A DNA stretch of 40,457 nt from an uncultured Bacteroidota bacterium (GCA_903877645.1 CAIRES010000049.1:1-40457); one strand, 5' to 3'. Numbered from the stretch's first letter, positions 1 through 9,344 are shown. Numbers and translations are program-made. Notes: generated by a model from the letters alone, not told the origin.

Positions 1-1
1 A

Positions 2-181
2 GTGCCACAGGGCACAGCGGTGACGGTCAGGATACTGTCGATGGATGGCAGGGTAGTGATCGGGGACACAGAGAACAAGGACATCAACGTGAGCCACCTG
101 GCCAACGGCGTCTACCTGGTGCAGGTCTACGACACCACCGGCCTGCTCATCAAAACAGCTAAATTTACTAAGACAGAATAA
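2..181 (+). CDS. C-terminal end of a T9SS-secreted protein (partial)
   Basis: The window opens inside a gene. Frame 2 reads 59 codons to a TAA at 179-181. The visible residues form the end of a type A T9SS sorting domain: a short beta strand (VTVRILSMDGRVV), an acidic turn, then the typical LANGVYLVQVYD strand and a basic end (KTAKFTKTE). Such domains direct Bacteroidota proteins through the type IX secretion system to the cell surface and are then removed. The cargo part lies outside the window, so the function is unknown. A strong hairpin follows 23 bases downstream. Confidence 0.85.
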   Translation: MPQGTAVTVRILSMDGRVVIGDTENKDINVSHLANGVYLVQVYDTTGLLIKTAKFTKTE

Positions 182-204
182 AGACAACTAAAAATCTCAA
201 TCGC

Positions 205-232
205 ACAGCCGCCCATTGGGCGGCTGTTTGTA
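205..232 (+). terminator. Intrinsic terminator after the first gene
   Basis: A perfect 10-bp stem (205-214 with 218-227, core cagccgccc/gggcggctg) and a 3-base loop, followed by a T-rich stretch (ttgtattg). It sits just after the stop codon at 181 and would end transcription of the T9SS cargo gene. The remaining sequence up to 448 is AT-rich and holds no gene that I can see. Confidence 0.8.
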
Positions 233-448
233 TTGTATGATGTGAAAGGTATATAGTTGGTCAATAAATCACCGTTGAAAAAAAGCAACATTTTACGGCA
301 ATATGTATGCTATGTGTTGTTTGTGATATTTATTACTCCTTGATTGTCTTTATGATTCATTTCTAAGCAAGACTGGTGGCACAATTTTAGTTACTGAGAA
401 GTTAATACTCTTTTGAAAAGGATAAAGCGAACTATTAAACACAATGTT

Positions 449-3400
449 ATGAACAAAAATCTATGTCTGTTTTTTTGCGGATTTATTATGCTTGCATTTT
501 CAGGTGCATGTTATGGGCAGTTGCAAGTCATCTCTACAATAGCCGGGAATCCTTCTGTATCCCCGGGTTATACCGGTGATGGGGGACCTGCGTCTGTGGC
601 CTTGCTGCACAGCCCTGCCAGTGTAGCTACGGATGCTGCAGGCAATCTTTATGTTGCCGACTTTGCCAACCACGTTGTACGAAAAATAAACACTGCAGGT
701 GTGATCAGCACATTTGCAGGAAACGGGACCGCTGGCTATAGTGGAGATGGCAGTTCTGCTACAGCCGCTATGCTCAACGGACCTACAGGGCTTGCAGTTG
801 ATGCTGCAAACAATGTATACATCGCAGATGCTACAGGTAATGTGATCCGCATGGTTACTGCTTTGGGCACTATCAGCACTTTTGCCGGAACCGGATCTGC
901 CGGCTTCAGCGGTGACCTTGGCCCTGCTACAGCCGCAAGTATTAGTTCTCCTTATGGGGTTACTACAGATGCCGTTGGCAATGTGTATATAGCAGACTAC
1001 GGTAATGCAGTGGTTCGTAAAGTAACGGCTGGTACTATTAATACTATTGCCGGAACTCCAGGTGTCGGAGGCTATAGCGGGGATAATGGCTCTGCTACAG
1101 CTGCCATGTTGAATGGTCCTACTGATGTTGCCGTAGACAATATAGGTAATACATATATAGCAGACAATGGCAACCATGTAGTTAGAAAAATAGATGCTTT
1201 AGGCACGATCACAACTGCCGCGGGCAATGGCACATTTGGCAATACAGGTAACGGCATTGCCGCTACTGCGGCTGAATTAAGCAATCCTTATGGTATCGCA
1301 GTTGATGCCTTGGGCAATGTTTATGTGGCGGATCAGTTAAATAACCTCGTTCGTAAAATAAGTACGGCAGGTATCATCACCAATTTTGCAGGTACAGGTT
1401 CTTTTGCCGAAACTGGTAACGGTGAATTGGCCACCAATGCAGATATTGCTACTCCTACAGATGTAACTGTTGATGCTTTCGGGCATACCTACATTGCTGA
1501 TTTTAACAGTAATGTAATACGTATGCTGACACCCGACAACCCGCCTGGATTCATTTATGGGGCAACACAACATTTATCTGTGTGTGAAAACTCAGGTACA
1601 ATAAGTATGGACACAATGCTTTCAGTGATAGACTCTGACATTGCCCAAACTGAAATATGGTCGGTTAATTTTGCTCCTGCTCACGGCTTGCTTGCCGGTT
1701 TTAATGATACGCTTCTTTCCACGGGAGACACACTAACGCCAGTAGGGCTGCGCTACACACCAGCAACCGGGTTCAGCGGGACTGACAGCTTTAAAATCGC
1801 TGTGTCTGATGGACCTGCTACTACTATAGCCACGGTCTTTGTTACGGTAAATCCTACACCTGTTGTGGTTCCTGTTTCCAGCCAGGCAGTTTGTAATGGC
1901 GATACAGCTTCTTCTATAATGTTCACAGGTTTTGTAGTAGGTACAGTGTTTAACTGGACGAATACAGATACCAGCATTGGGCTCGCAGATACAGGTACAG
2001 GTAATATAGATTCATTCGCGGCGCGCAACAGCACTTCAGCACCTGTGGTAGCTACCATAGTTGTAACACCTTCTGCAAATAGTTGTGTGGGCATTGCTCA
2101 AAGCTTTATGGTTACAGTGAACCCTACGCCAATGCTCACGGTAGTTGCTACTCCCGGAAGTATATGTGACAGCACATTATACAGTTATGTGCTCACCAGC
2201 CCTACAGCAGGTACTACATTTACGTGGACGCGTGCTGCAATAACGGGAATCAGTAATCCTATGGCTTCAGGCACAGACACGATCAATGAAATCCTCACCA
2301 ACACAACAGTGAGCCCAATTGTAGTTACTTATGCAGATACTTTGCAAGCTAACGGTTGCATGAACAGCCAGGTAACCAGTATTACTGTTAATCCCAGGCC
2401 GGTACTTACATCTACGCTTGCACCTTCGTCAGTTTGTGACAGCATGACATTTACATATATACCAACCAGCGCGACAAGTGGTACCACATTTGCCTGGAGT
2501 CGCGACTCGGTGATAGGTATCCGTAATTCGCCGGTTACGGGTACAGATACGATCAATGAAACTCTGGTGAATTATACGGCCAACCCGCTGACTGTAAATT
2601 ACATATATGCACTTAGGGCGAACGGCTGCACAGATACACAGACTGTTTCCTTCCAGGTGTTTCCAAACCCTATGCTGAACAGCGTACTTTCTCCACTGGC
2701 TGTTTGCGATAGCACATTATTTATGTATGTTCCAACAAGCGGAACCGCTGGTACTACTTATACATGGAACCGGCCATTCACACTCGGTATCGGTACTGCG
2801 CCTAATAATGGCACAGATACCATTCGTGAATATCTCGATAACATCGTATCCGATCCTGTAGTGGTTACTTATACTTATACTTATACTTTGACAGCCAACG
2901 GCTGCTCTAACACGGAAGATCTTACTGTTACGGTAGATCCAACGCCCGTGCTGAGCAGTCCGCTCACGGCATCAACTTGCGACAGCACCTTATTCACTTA
3001 CACATTTGCCAGCGCAACGGGTGGTACTACTTATACATGGACCAGGGCCGTTGTTGCAGGTATTAATGATACTGCATCGAGCGGTACCGGCGATATTAAT
3101 GAAGTGCTGGTAAATACCACCGCCAATCCGCTGGTTGTTACGTATGTGGCTACACTTACAGCAAATGGATGCACCAATACTCAAAATATAAATGTTACGG
3201 TCAATTCAAGGCCGGTACTGAGCAGCACACTCACGCCACCCGCCATTTGCGATAGCACCTTATTTACTTATATCCCTACCAGCAATAGTGATGGAATCAT
3301 ATTCACATGGGTAAGGCCTTTTGTGCCGGGTATCGATGATACTGCGGTTGCCGGCAGCGATACCGTCAGTGAATACCTGGTGAATACGACAACTGCGCCA

Positions 3401-4522
3401 ATAACTGTAACCTATATCTATACATTGAACGAAAGTGGCTGTACCAATACACAAGATGTAACGGTATCGGTAAATCCGAAGCCCCTGTTGACCAATAGTA
3501 CCAGTGGTTTTGCGATTTGTAATGGAGCAACTTTCTCCTATACACCCCTGAGTGCGACAACAGGTACTGTATTTACATGGACAAGGTCATCCGTAGCGGG
3601 TATTACCCCAGCTACCGGTGCGGGAAACGGGGCGATCAATGAAGCATTGGAGAACAGCACTTCATCACCAATAGGAGTTGTATATGTGTACACCCTGACA
3701 GCTAATGGGTGTGTCAACAATGAGGACGTGATGCTCACTGTAAATCCAAAACCAGCTATACCTGCCATTACCCTTGGCGCACCATCTTCTGTATGTGATG
3801 TTACTTATTTCTGGAATTTCGGTGCCTCTGCGCCGCCTGCAGCAGGTATTTTGTATAAATGGAGCGCTACGAATGCTGTCATTTCCGATACGGGCAGCAC
3901 CAAACAATATGCATTAGTGAATTTTAAGACATCCGGCGATGCAATTGTGATGCTGACCGCGACATCTACAAGCACCGGCTGCTATAACACCGCTAGCTAC
4001 CCGGTAAACGTAGGCTCTACGGATGCTGATGCACCTGCCGTTGTGACCTACTTCAATCATTCTTTTGTATGTCTTCAGAACGATGAAGAGGCTTACCAGT
4101 GGGGATATGATGATGCCGCTACACTTGCTCCGACTACGATCGCCGGCGCTATCAACCAGGATTATGTAGACAGCATGCCCGATTACACTACTCACAACTA
4201 CTGGGTAATGGTGACCCATAACGGCTGCACACAAAAGGCGTATTACAACAAGCCATCGAACGCAACAATGAAGATAGCAGCAACTGAAATATCTGTATAT
4301 CCAAATCCTGCACATGACAATGTAAGCGTGGAAGTTAACACCACTGTTACCGGCAATATGAGCGTAGAGTTAGTGAACATGCTCGGGCAAAAGCTGGTTA
4401 CCGAGCCAATGACCGATACTAAGGTGCAAGTGAGTATGGCAGGCCTGCCCACAGGTATGTACCTCGTCAACTGCTATAGGGATGGCATCAGATTATCAAC
4501 AACAAGGGTGATCAAAAACTAA
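449..4522 (+). CDS. Large secreted NHL-repeat / PKD-like repeat protein with T9SS sorting domain
   Basis: About 1357 residues. The ATG at 449 is preferred over a TTG at 413 because it puts a signal peptide (MNKNLCLFFCGFIMLAFSGA) directly at the N-terminus. Residues about 25-355 hold six NHL-type repeats of roughly 56 residues, each with a GNGTAGYSGDG-like turn and a D-x-x-GN-x-Y-x-AD core; this fold makes a beta-propeller. A cadherin-like linker follows (DTDSFKIAVSDG type). About eight Ig/PKD-like repeats of ~88 residues come next, each starting near a [SA]xCDSTxF[TS]Y motif with one late Cys (NGC). The last ~80 residues are a type A T9SS sorting domain (ISVYPNPA...GLPTGMYLV). It is probably surface-exposed or released; the ligand is unknown. 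The downstream beta-barrel gene starts 25 bases later and may be co-transcribed. Confidence 0.9.
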   Translation: MNKNLCLFFCGFIMLAFSGACYGQLQVISTIAGNPSVSPGYTGDGGPASVALLHSPASVATDAAGNLYVADFANHVVRKINTAGVISTFAGNGTAGYSGDGSSATAAMLNGPTGLAVDAANNVYIADATGNVIRMVTALGTISTFAGTGSAGFSGDLGPATAASISSPYGVTTDAVGNVYIADYGNAVVRKVTAGTINTIAGTPGVGGYSGDNGSATAAMLNGPTDVAVDNIGNTYIADNGNHVVRKIDALGTITTAAGNGTFGNTGNGIAATAAELSNPYGIAVDALGNVYVADQLNNLVRKISTAGIITNFAGTGSFAETGNGELATNADIATPTDVTVDAFGHTYIADFNSNVIRMLTPDNPPGFIYGATQHLSVCENSGTISMDTMLSVIDSDIAQTEIWSVNFAPAHGLLAGFNDTLLSTGDTLTPVGLRYTPATGFSGTDSFKIAVSDGPATTIATVFVTVNPTPVVVPVSSQAVCNGDTASSIMFTGFVVGTVFNWTNTDTSIGLADTGTGNIDSFAARNSTSAPVVATIVVTPSANSCVGIAQSFMVTVNPTPMLTVVATPGSICDSTLYSYVLTSPTAGTTFTWTRAAITGISNPMASGTDTINEILTNTTVSPIVVTYADTLQANGCMNSQVTSITVNPRPVLTSTLAPSSVCDSMTFTYIPTSATSGTTFAWSRDSVIGIRNSPVTGTDTINETLVNYTANPLTVNYIYALRANGCTDTQTVSFQVFPNPMLNSVLSPLAVCDSTLFMYVPTSGTAGTTYTWNRPFTLGIGTAPNNGTDTIREYLDNIVSDPVVVTYTYTYTLTANGCSNTEDLTVTVDPTPVLSSPLTASTCDSTLFTYTFASATGGTTYTWTRAVVAGINDTASSGTGDINEVLVNTTANPLVVTYVATLTANGCTNTQNINVTVNSRPVLSSTLTPPAICDSTLFTYIPTSNSDGIIFTWVRPFVPGIDDTAVAGSDTVSEYLVNTTTAPITVTYIYTLNESGCTNTQDVTVSVNPKPLLTNSTSGFAICNGATFSYTPLSATTGTVFTWTRSSVAGITPATGAGNGAINEALENSTSSPIGVVYVYTLTANGCVNNEDVMLTVNPKPAIPAITLGAPSSVCDVTYFWNFGASAPPAAGILYKWSATNAVISDTGSTKQYALVNFKTSGDAIVMLTATSTSTGCYNTASYPVNVGSTDADAPAVVTYFNHSFVCLQNDEEAYQWGYDDAATLAPTTIAGAINQDYVDSMPDYTTHNYWVMVTHNGCTQKAYYNKPSNATMKIAATEISVYPNPAHDNVSVEVNTTVTGNMSVELVNMLGQKLVTEPMTDTKVQVSMAGLPTGMYLVNCYRDGIRLSTTRVIKN

Positions 4523-4547
4523 TTAACTCATTTTAAAAGACATAACT

Positions 4548-5156
4548 ATGAAACGAATATTATTACTGATGGCCGGTTTTGCGGCAATATCTGCAGGTGC
4601 GCAAGGTCAAAAGCCATATACTAGGGACAGCAGTTTATCCCGCTGGGTGATAGATGTAAACTTCCTGGGTGGTGGCGTAACACAAACCTACACCGCTGCA
4701 AATACCAGCGCCAATTACCTCAATAGCCTGAATGCCAATACAGGCAAGCTGGGGTTTGCGAATGGTGCAGCATTTGGCGGCGATGCACAACTTGGCTTCT
4801 TCTTTGGCCACAATCGTCACTGGGGTATAGGAACCGGTGTTCTTTACCTGAGAGAAACAGGGAATACAACGCTGGATAATTTTCATGTAGAATACCAGTC
4901 AACTGATGCCAATGGTAATACGTTCAGGCAGTTGGTAACCGGGAGCGGCATCAACGAGAAAATGACTATTGATAATTTCAACATCCCGTTGGTATTGAAA
5001 TACAAAGCCCGTTTTTCAAAACATTGGGGCTTTGCTGCCGATGCGGGCGCTTTGTTCAACCTTCAAATGAAGAATGGTTACAAAACCAATGCTGCGTTTG
5101 ACTATGAAGCGATATACAAGCTCAATCCAAATGGCATTAAACAACTTCTTCGGTGA
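4548..5156 (+). pseudogene. Outer-membrane beta-barrel protein, 3' end lost by fusion to a pgl fragment
   Basis: The ATG at 4548 starts a protein with a clear signal peptide (MKRILLLMAGFAAISAGAQG) and alternating beta-strand segments (FGGDAQLGFFFG, WGIGTGVLYLRETG, NIPLVLKYKARF, WGFAADAGALFNLQM) typical of Bacteroidota porin-like barrels. The barrel reading ends around residue 194-196 (YKLNPNG). The DNA from about 5125 onward is instead the 3' half of a 6-phosphogluconolactonase gene in another frame, so the barrel ORF runs into a stop at 5154-5156 after a few foreign codons. The C-terminal strands needed for membrane insertion are missing, so a functional barrel is unlikely. The break could be a genomic deletion or an assembly mis-join. 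Confidence 0.75.
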
Positions 5157-5487
5157 TGCCCCGCCCTCCTTCGACCTTATACTGCTGGGGCTGGGGGATA
5201 ATGGCCACACGGCATCCCTGTTTCCCGGTACTGATGTACTTAATGAGCAGGTAAGGTGGGTAAAAGAGGTGTATGTAGAAGAAGTGAAAATGTACCGCAT
5301 CACCATGACAGTGCCATTGATCAACAAGGCTACTAATATTCTTTTCCTGGTGAGCGGCACGGGTAAAGCCGGTATTCTTAAAGAAATCTTTAGCGCCGCA
5401 ACGCCTCAATATCCTGCACAACTGATAGTACCCGAAGCCGGCAGCCTGTATTGGTTTGTAGATAAGGCCGCCGCCGGGGGTGTTTAA
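5131..5487 (+). pseudogene. 6-phosphogluconolactonase, C-terminal half only
   Basis: From about 5125 a frame encodes the second half of 6-phosphogluconolactonase, the enzyme that hydrolyses 6-phosphogluconolactone in the oxidative pentose phosphate pathway. Visible family landmarks are FDLILLGLGDNGHTASLFPGT with its active-site His, the ITMTVPLINKA strand, the VSGTGKA loop and the end PAQLIVPEAGSLYWFVDKAA. The family is normally ~230-250 residues; only ~118 remain, and the N-terminal phosphate-binding half is absent. An in-frame ATG at 5131 could start translation, but the product would lack part of the active site. The upstream DNA belongs to the beta-barrel gene. No zwf or gnd is nearby. 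Confidence 0.8.
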
Positions 5488-5577
5488 AGCCCCGCAAAAT
5501 ACATATCTGCAAATTGTACGGTTATAAAGATGGCAACAATATTTTGATACCTGCATCTTAAAGAAGAAGCCTTATTT

Positions 5578-7299
5578 TTGCCGCTCAAACAATACAAACC
5601 GTACTTGGGCAGCGTTGATCAGAATAGGGTATCCTATTTTACCGATAGTGTGATAAAGGAGTTTGCCCCACCGGTGCGGTTCACTTTTCCTTTTTATTAC
5701 GAGCCGCATCCGTTGGCAAAGATCGCTGCTGCCGAACTGCAGCATTACCTCGAAACACATACCGGCCTTGGCCATAATTTCGGCCTCGATGCCGATGATA
5801 CCGGTTTAGCCATCGGCAAGATGTTTGGCGTACTGGTGGTGCGCGATGGGGAGGGTAAGCTCGGCTACCTCTCCGCTTTCTCCGGCAAGCTGGCCGACTC
5901 CAACGATCACCCCACATTCGTTCCGCCGGTCTTTGATATGCTGGTGGAGGATAGCTTCTTCCTGAAGGGGCAGGAAGTGATCAGTGCCGTCAATACGGAG
6001 ATCGAAGAGATCGAGTCGGGCGAAAACTATCACCGCCTGAAACTGGACCTCGAACAACTCACTGCCCAAGCCTCTGACGAAATAGCCTCCTTCAAAAAGC
6101 AATTAAAGACAAATAAGGAGACCCGCAAACTGGCCCGTGAAGCGAACCTCAGCCGGAACAGCAACGATGAAACTGCCTTTGCGCTCATCGAAGCCGACCT
6201 CGCCAAACAAAGCCACTACGACCGGCACCGCCTGCGCTTGCTTACCGACGAATGGAAGCAGCGACTGGAAGACATACGATCCAAATGGGCCGCACTGGAA
6301 TCCCGTATCGAAGCGCTGAAAAACGAACGCAGGGAAAGATCAGGCGCCCTGCAGCAGCAGCTTTTCGAGCAATATGCCTTTCTCAATATAGCCGGCAAAA
6401 GCAAAAGCCTTTATGATATTTTTACTCCCACAGCATTTGGCAGGCCGCCATCGGGGGCGGGGGAGTGCGCCACCCCCAAGCTATTGCAGTATGCCTTTAC
6501 CCATGGGTTCGAGCCACTGGCTATGGCTGAATTCTGGTGGGGCGCGTCGCCCAAATCAGATATCAGGAAGCACCGGCAGTTTTACCCGGCCTGTGCCGGC
6601 AAGTGCAAGCCCATACTGGAGCACATGCTGGAAGGAATGCCTGTGGACGACAACCCGTTCCTGCTGCCCGCCGAAGAAAGCATCAAGCTGGCGATCGTTT
6701 ATGAAGACGACTACCTGCTGGTGGTCAATAAGCCTGCCGGCCTGCGCTCTGTGCCGGGCGTGAATATCGACGACTCGGTATATAGCCGGCTCAAATACCT
6801 ATTGGTGGATACCGAGCCATTGCTTGTACACCGGTTGGATATGGGCACCTCCGGCCTGCTGGTGGTAGCCAAAACCCCCGAGGTACACAGGCACATTCAA
6901 AAGCAATTCCTCAACCGCACAGTGAGCAAGCGCTACACAGCACTGCTCTCTAAAGCCATTAGCCAACAAGAGGGAGAAATAGCGCTGCCCCTATGTGCCG
7001 ACCCTTATGACCGGCCACGGCAAATGGTGTGCTTGACCACCGGTAAAAAAAGTGTGACCCGTTTTAAAGTAATAGCAACCACAGGCACCGTAACCAAAGT
7101 CCATTTCTGGCCACTCACCGGCCGCACCCACCAGTTGCGCATGCACGCCGCACATGAGCAGGGCCTTAATGCCCCCATTGTAGGCGATGACCTTTATGGC
7201 ACAGCCTCCACGAGGTTGTACCTGCATGCTGCCTATCTTGCGTTTACCCATCCCAAAACAAAAGAGAAGATCATCTTCGAGGTTGCCGAAGATTTTTAG
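5578..7299 (+). CDS. RluA-family pseudouridine synthase with N-terminal extension
   Basis: 573 residues if the TTG at 5578 is the start; the frame is closed by a stop at 5545 and has no early ATG. RluA enzymes isomerise uridine to pseudouridine in rRNA or tRNA. The catalytic domain is C-terminal: VYEDDYLLVVNKPAGLRSVPG near residue 375, HRLDMGTSG with catalytic Asp ~421, and the R-T-H-Q-L-R-x-H segment near 520. The N-terminal half has the FTFPFYYEPHPL block, a charged coiled-coil (about residues 160-265) and GAGECATPKLLQYAF, an extension seen in the long RluA-like branch in some Gammaproteobacteria and Bacteroidota. The target uridine cannot be read from sequence. A TATTTTTG box (5573-5580) overlaps the chosen start; if it is the real -7 element, initiation would be at a later codon such as TTG 5605 or GTG 5650. 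Confidence 0.88.
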   Translation: MPLKQYKPYLGSVDQNRVSYFTDSVIKEFAPPVRFTFPFYYEPHPLAKIAAAELQHYLETHTGLGHNFGLDADDTGLAIGKMFGVLVVRDGEGKLGYLSAFSGKLADSNDHPTFVPPVFDMLVEDSFFLKGQEVISAVNTEIEEIESGENYHRLKLDLEQLTAQASDEIASFKKQLKTNKETRKLAREANLSRNSNDETAFALIEADLAKQSHYDRHRLRLLTDEWKQRLEDIRSKWAALESRIEALKNERRERSGALQQQLFEQYAFLNIAGKSKSLYDIFTPTAFGRPPSGAGECATPKLLQYAFTHGFEPLAMAEFWWGASPKSDIRKHRQFYPACAGKCKPILEHMLEGMPVDDNPFLLPAEESIKLAIVYEDDYLLVVNKPAGLRSVPGVNIDDSVYSRLKYLLVDTEPLLVHRLDMGTSGLLVVAKTPEVHRHIQKQFLNRTVSKRYTALLSKAISQQEGEIALPLCADPYDRPRQMVCLTTGKKSVTRFKVIATTGTVTKVHFWPLTGRTHQLRMHAAHEQGLNAPIVGDDLYGTASTRLYLHAAYLAFTHPKTKEKIIFEVAEDF

Positions 7300-7322
7300 T
7301 GTTACTTATTAAATGCTTTCTG

Positions 7323-8117
7323 CTAGAAGATACGATCGTTGGGTGTGAATTTGTACTCAACGGAGCGCTTCATGACTTTGCGGCCTGCGGGTTTTGGAGC
7401 GGGAATGTCACATTGTGCTGCAATATTTTTTGTGGATAACTCTGTATTGTCATTTTGTGCAGGTGTGAGGTCTGTAGCGGGTTTTGGGGTGTTTTCGGGG
7501 TTGGCGGATGTCACATTGGATGTCTCGTTTTCTTCCGCGCTTATTTGCTCGTCGTGAGTATCTACCCCATCCCTGAAGGGAGATGTTAAGTCACCCTGCG
7601 AACCGCCTCCTGTAGGTGGTGTTGGTGGTAATGGTTCAGGAGTTGGGGATGAGGCTTCGCCATCTTCGGGCGGCAGGTCCTCCTTCGCTGAAGCTTCGGC
7701 GGATGAAAGATTCTGACTGCACCACTGTTCGTATTCTTTGTCGAAGGTGTCTTGTTCGTATCGGTAGTGGGAATAGTTGAGGAAGCGGCCGTCTTGCGCG
7801 AGGCTTTTGATGTATTGGGTGATGTGGGGCAATACATCGGCAAGGAGGGCCATGTCTTTTTTGCGGAGCTTCTCGGTGAAGCCCATGAATACTTCTACGC
7901 TTTCGGCGCAGGTGGCGTGACCGCTACGCATTTGCTTAATAGTTGCAGTAATGCGGCGGATGGTCTCGGATTCCTCCTTGGTGGGGTATGGCTGCTCTGT
8001 GCGCTGCGCTATTTTCAGGTTCATTTGGCCGAGTTGCTCGTAGTATTGCTCGATCAGTACGCCTGGGGCGTGGCTTGCAGCATACTTTGCCCTTTTCCAT
8101 CCGCCTTCTTTCATCCA
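7323..8117 (-). pseudogene. Phage-like protein (terminase small subunit-like), 5' end missing
   Basis: On the minus strand an open frame of ~265 codons starts at the junction near 8117 and ends at TAG 7323. Its first part (WMKEGGWKRAKYAASH) looks like the end of a helix-turn-helix followed by the 'GWKRAK' linker of phage terminase small subunit/DUF1804-like proteins. A helical segment then runs to about residue 130 (IRRITATIKQMRSG, MALLADVLPHITQYI). After that comes a Pro/Glu/Ser/Thr-rich low-complexity tail and a basic end (GRKVMKRSVEYKFTPNDRIF). The expected N-terminal HTH is absent because the preceding DNA is a metallo-hydrolase gene. The family call is by general resemblance only; it could be another phage or mobile-element DNA-binding protein. 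No other phage genes are adjacent. Confidence 0.45.
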
Positions 8118-8118
8118 C

Positions 8119-8472
8119 CTTAGGGAATGCACTTACGGCCAGGCCACCTATGTGTACCGGCTCATGCGCGGTGAATGGCCTTACCAGCTCAGCGGGTATG
8201 CACAGCCTGCCGGAGATGAGGGTAGGGGACGTTATATATACGGGCATGCGGTAGCGGGTAGCAATGGCCTCTATGCCCCGTATATGGTCGCCATGCTCGT
8301 GGCTGATGAAGATGGCCTTTACTTGCTCCATACTCAGCTCCAGCCGCCTCATGCGTTTCTCGGTTTCGCGAAGGGACAGGCCGGCATCTACCAGCACAGC
8401 TTCGTGGCCATTGCCCACATAGTAGCAATTGCCATTACTGCCCGAATTGAGTGATGCGATAAACAGAGACAT
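8119..8472 (-). pseudogene. WalJ/YycJ-type MBL-fold metallo-hydrolase, 3' half lost
   Basis: The ATG at 8472 (minus) begins MSLFIASLNSGSNGNCYYVG, the characteristic start of the single-domain MBL-fold hydrolases related to WalJ/YycJ. The metal-binding motif SHEHGDHIRG is present near residue 57. The family sequence continues to VSAFPK at residue ~118, just before the expected FHDA motif, and then stops matching. The frame reads on to 7936 only as an out-of-frame translation of the phage-like gene. Full family members have ~255-265 residues, so more than half, including the later metal ligands, is missing. TTATTTTGCAGC directly before the ATG resembles the leaderless -7 arrangement of other genes here. 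Confidence 0.8.
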
Positions 8473-8579
8473 GCTGCAAAATAACCGCATTTACGTCATT
8501 TTATAATGAATATAATTTGTTGCCATTAGGCTGGCGGAGATTTAAAAACAATGATTAATTTGTACCCAAATGATGGTGT

Positions 8580-9326
8580 ATGGCCCGCAAGTATTTCAGC
8601 AATTTTAAGCAATCGAAAAAGGAGGTGATCCAATGGCGCAGCCACGAGGTGACGCGCATAGAGGCATTCAGCGATGCGGTATTTGCCTTTGCGGTAAGCC
8701 TGCTCATTATTTCGCTGGAAGTACCTAAAAACTCAACTGAGCTGCTGGAGAGCCTTCGTGGCTTTATACCGTTTACTTTTTGCTTTGGCTTTATAGCCAT
8801 GATCTGGTACCGGCAATACTGCTTTTTCAGGCGTTATGGTATGCACGATGTGGCCACTATCTTTCTCAACTGCACCCTTGTGCTGGTTGTGCTGTTTTAT
8901 GTATACCCGCTTAAGTTTATGATATCTGCATTGATGATGAAGGAAGCTTTTACAGTAAAGGTTGGCGATACTTTGCAATTGCTCTGTTTCTATACCGGCG
9001 GATTTGCGGCTATCTATTTCTTGTTTGTACTGATGTATATGAATGCCCATGCCAAGCGGGAGGAATTGCATCTTACCGATGTGGAGGCCTTCGAAACCCG
9101 TACACAGATATACCTCAACCTGCTCCTGTCGGCGTATGCCCTTGTGATGATGGCTGTGGGTATCTGTTTGAACAGGATAGCACCGGAAAGCACTTTTGCC
9201 GGCCTCGTCTTATTTTCGTTCATAGGTATACCAATAGGTATCATGATGAGCAAGAGAAAGAAGACATTTAAGCAAAAATTTGGTCAGGTGCCGATGGCAG
9301 AGATCGCTCATAATCCGGAGGGATAA
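8580..9326 (+). CDS. TMEM175 (DUF1211) family cation channel-like membrane protein
   Basis: 248 residues from the ATG at 8580. The hallmark RxxxFSD motif of TMEM175 potassium channels is at residues 26-32 (RIEAFSDAVFAFAVSLL), at the start of TM1. Further hydrophobic segments near residues 60-78, 95-113, 130-152, 178-198 and 205-225 give about six TM helices, the size of bacterial single-repeat TMEM175 proteins that form tetramers. The C-terminus is short and basic (KRKKTFKQKFG). Potassium-selective leak conduction is known for some family members; selectivity here is inferred. A paralogue follows 18 bases downstream. Confidence 0.85.
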   Translation: MARKYFSNFKQSKKEVIQWRSHEVTRIEAFSDAVFAFAVSLLIISLEVPKNSTELLESLRGFIPFTFCFGFIAMIWYRQYCFFRRYGMHDVATIFLNCTLVLVVLFYVYPLKFMISALMMKEAFTVKVGDTLQLLCFYTGGFAAIYFLFVLMYMNAHAKREELHLTDVEAFETRTQIYLNLLLSAYALVMMAVGICLNRIAPESTFAGLVLFSFIGIPIGIMMSKRKKTFKQKFGQVPMAEIAHNPEG

Positions 9327-9344
9327 CCTATTAATATAGTTGAA

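Noticed and set aside
500-1177. 225-codon minus-strand open frame opposite the NHL repeats
   Set aside because: Cys- and Ile-rich shadow of the repeated coding sequence, with no start context or family.
5573-5580. TATTTTTG as a promoter of the RluA-family gene
   Set aside because: It overlaps the most likely start codon and has only CTG at the -33 distance; kept as a remark rather than a feature.
7936-8118. C-terminal ~60 codons of the MBL frame after the junction
   Set aside because: Arg/Pro/Ala-rich out-of-frame reading of the phage-like gene; not part of the MBL fold.
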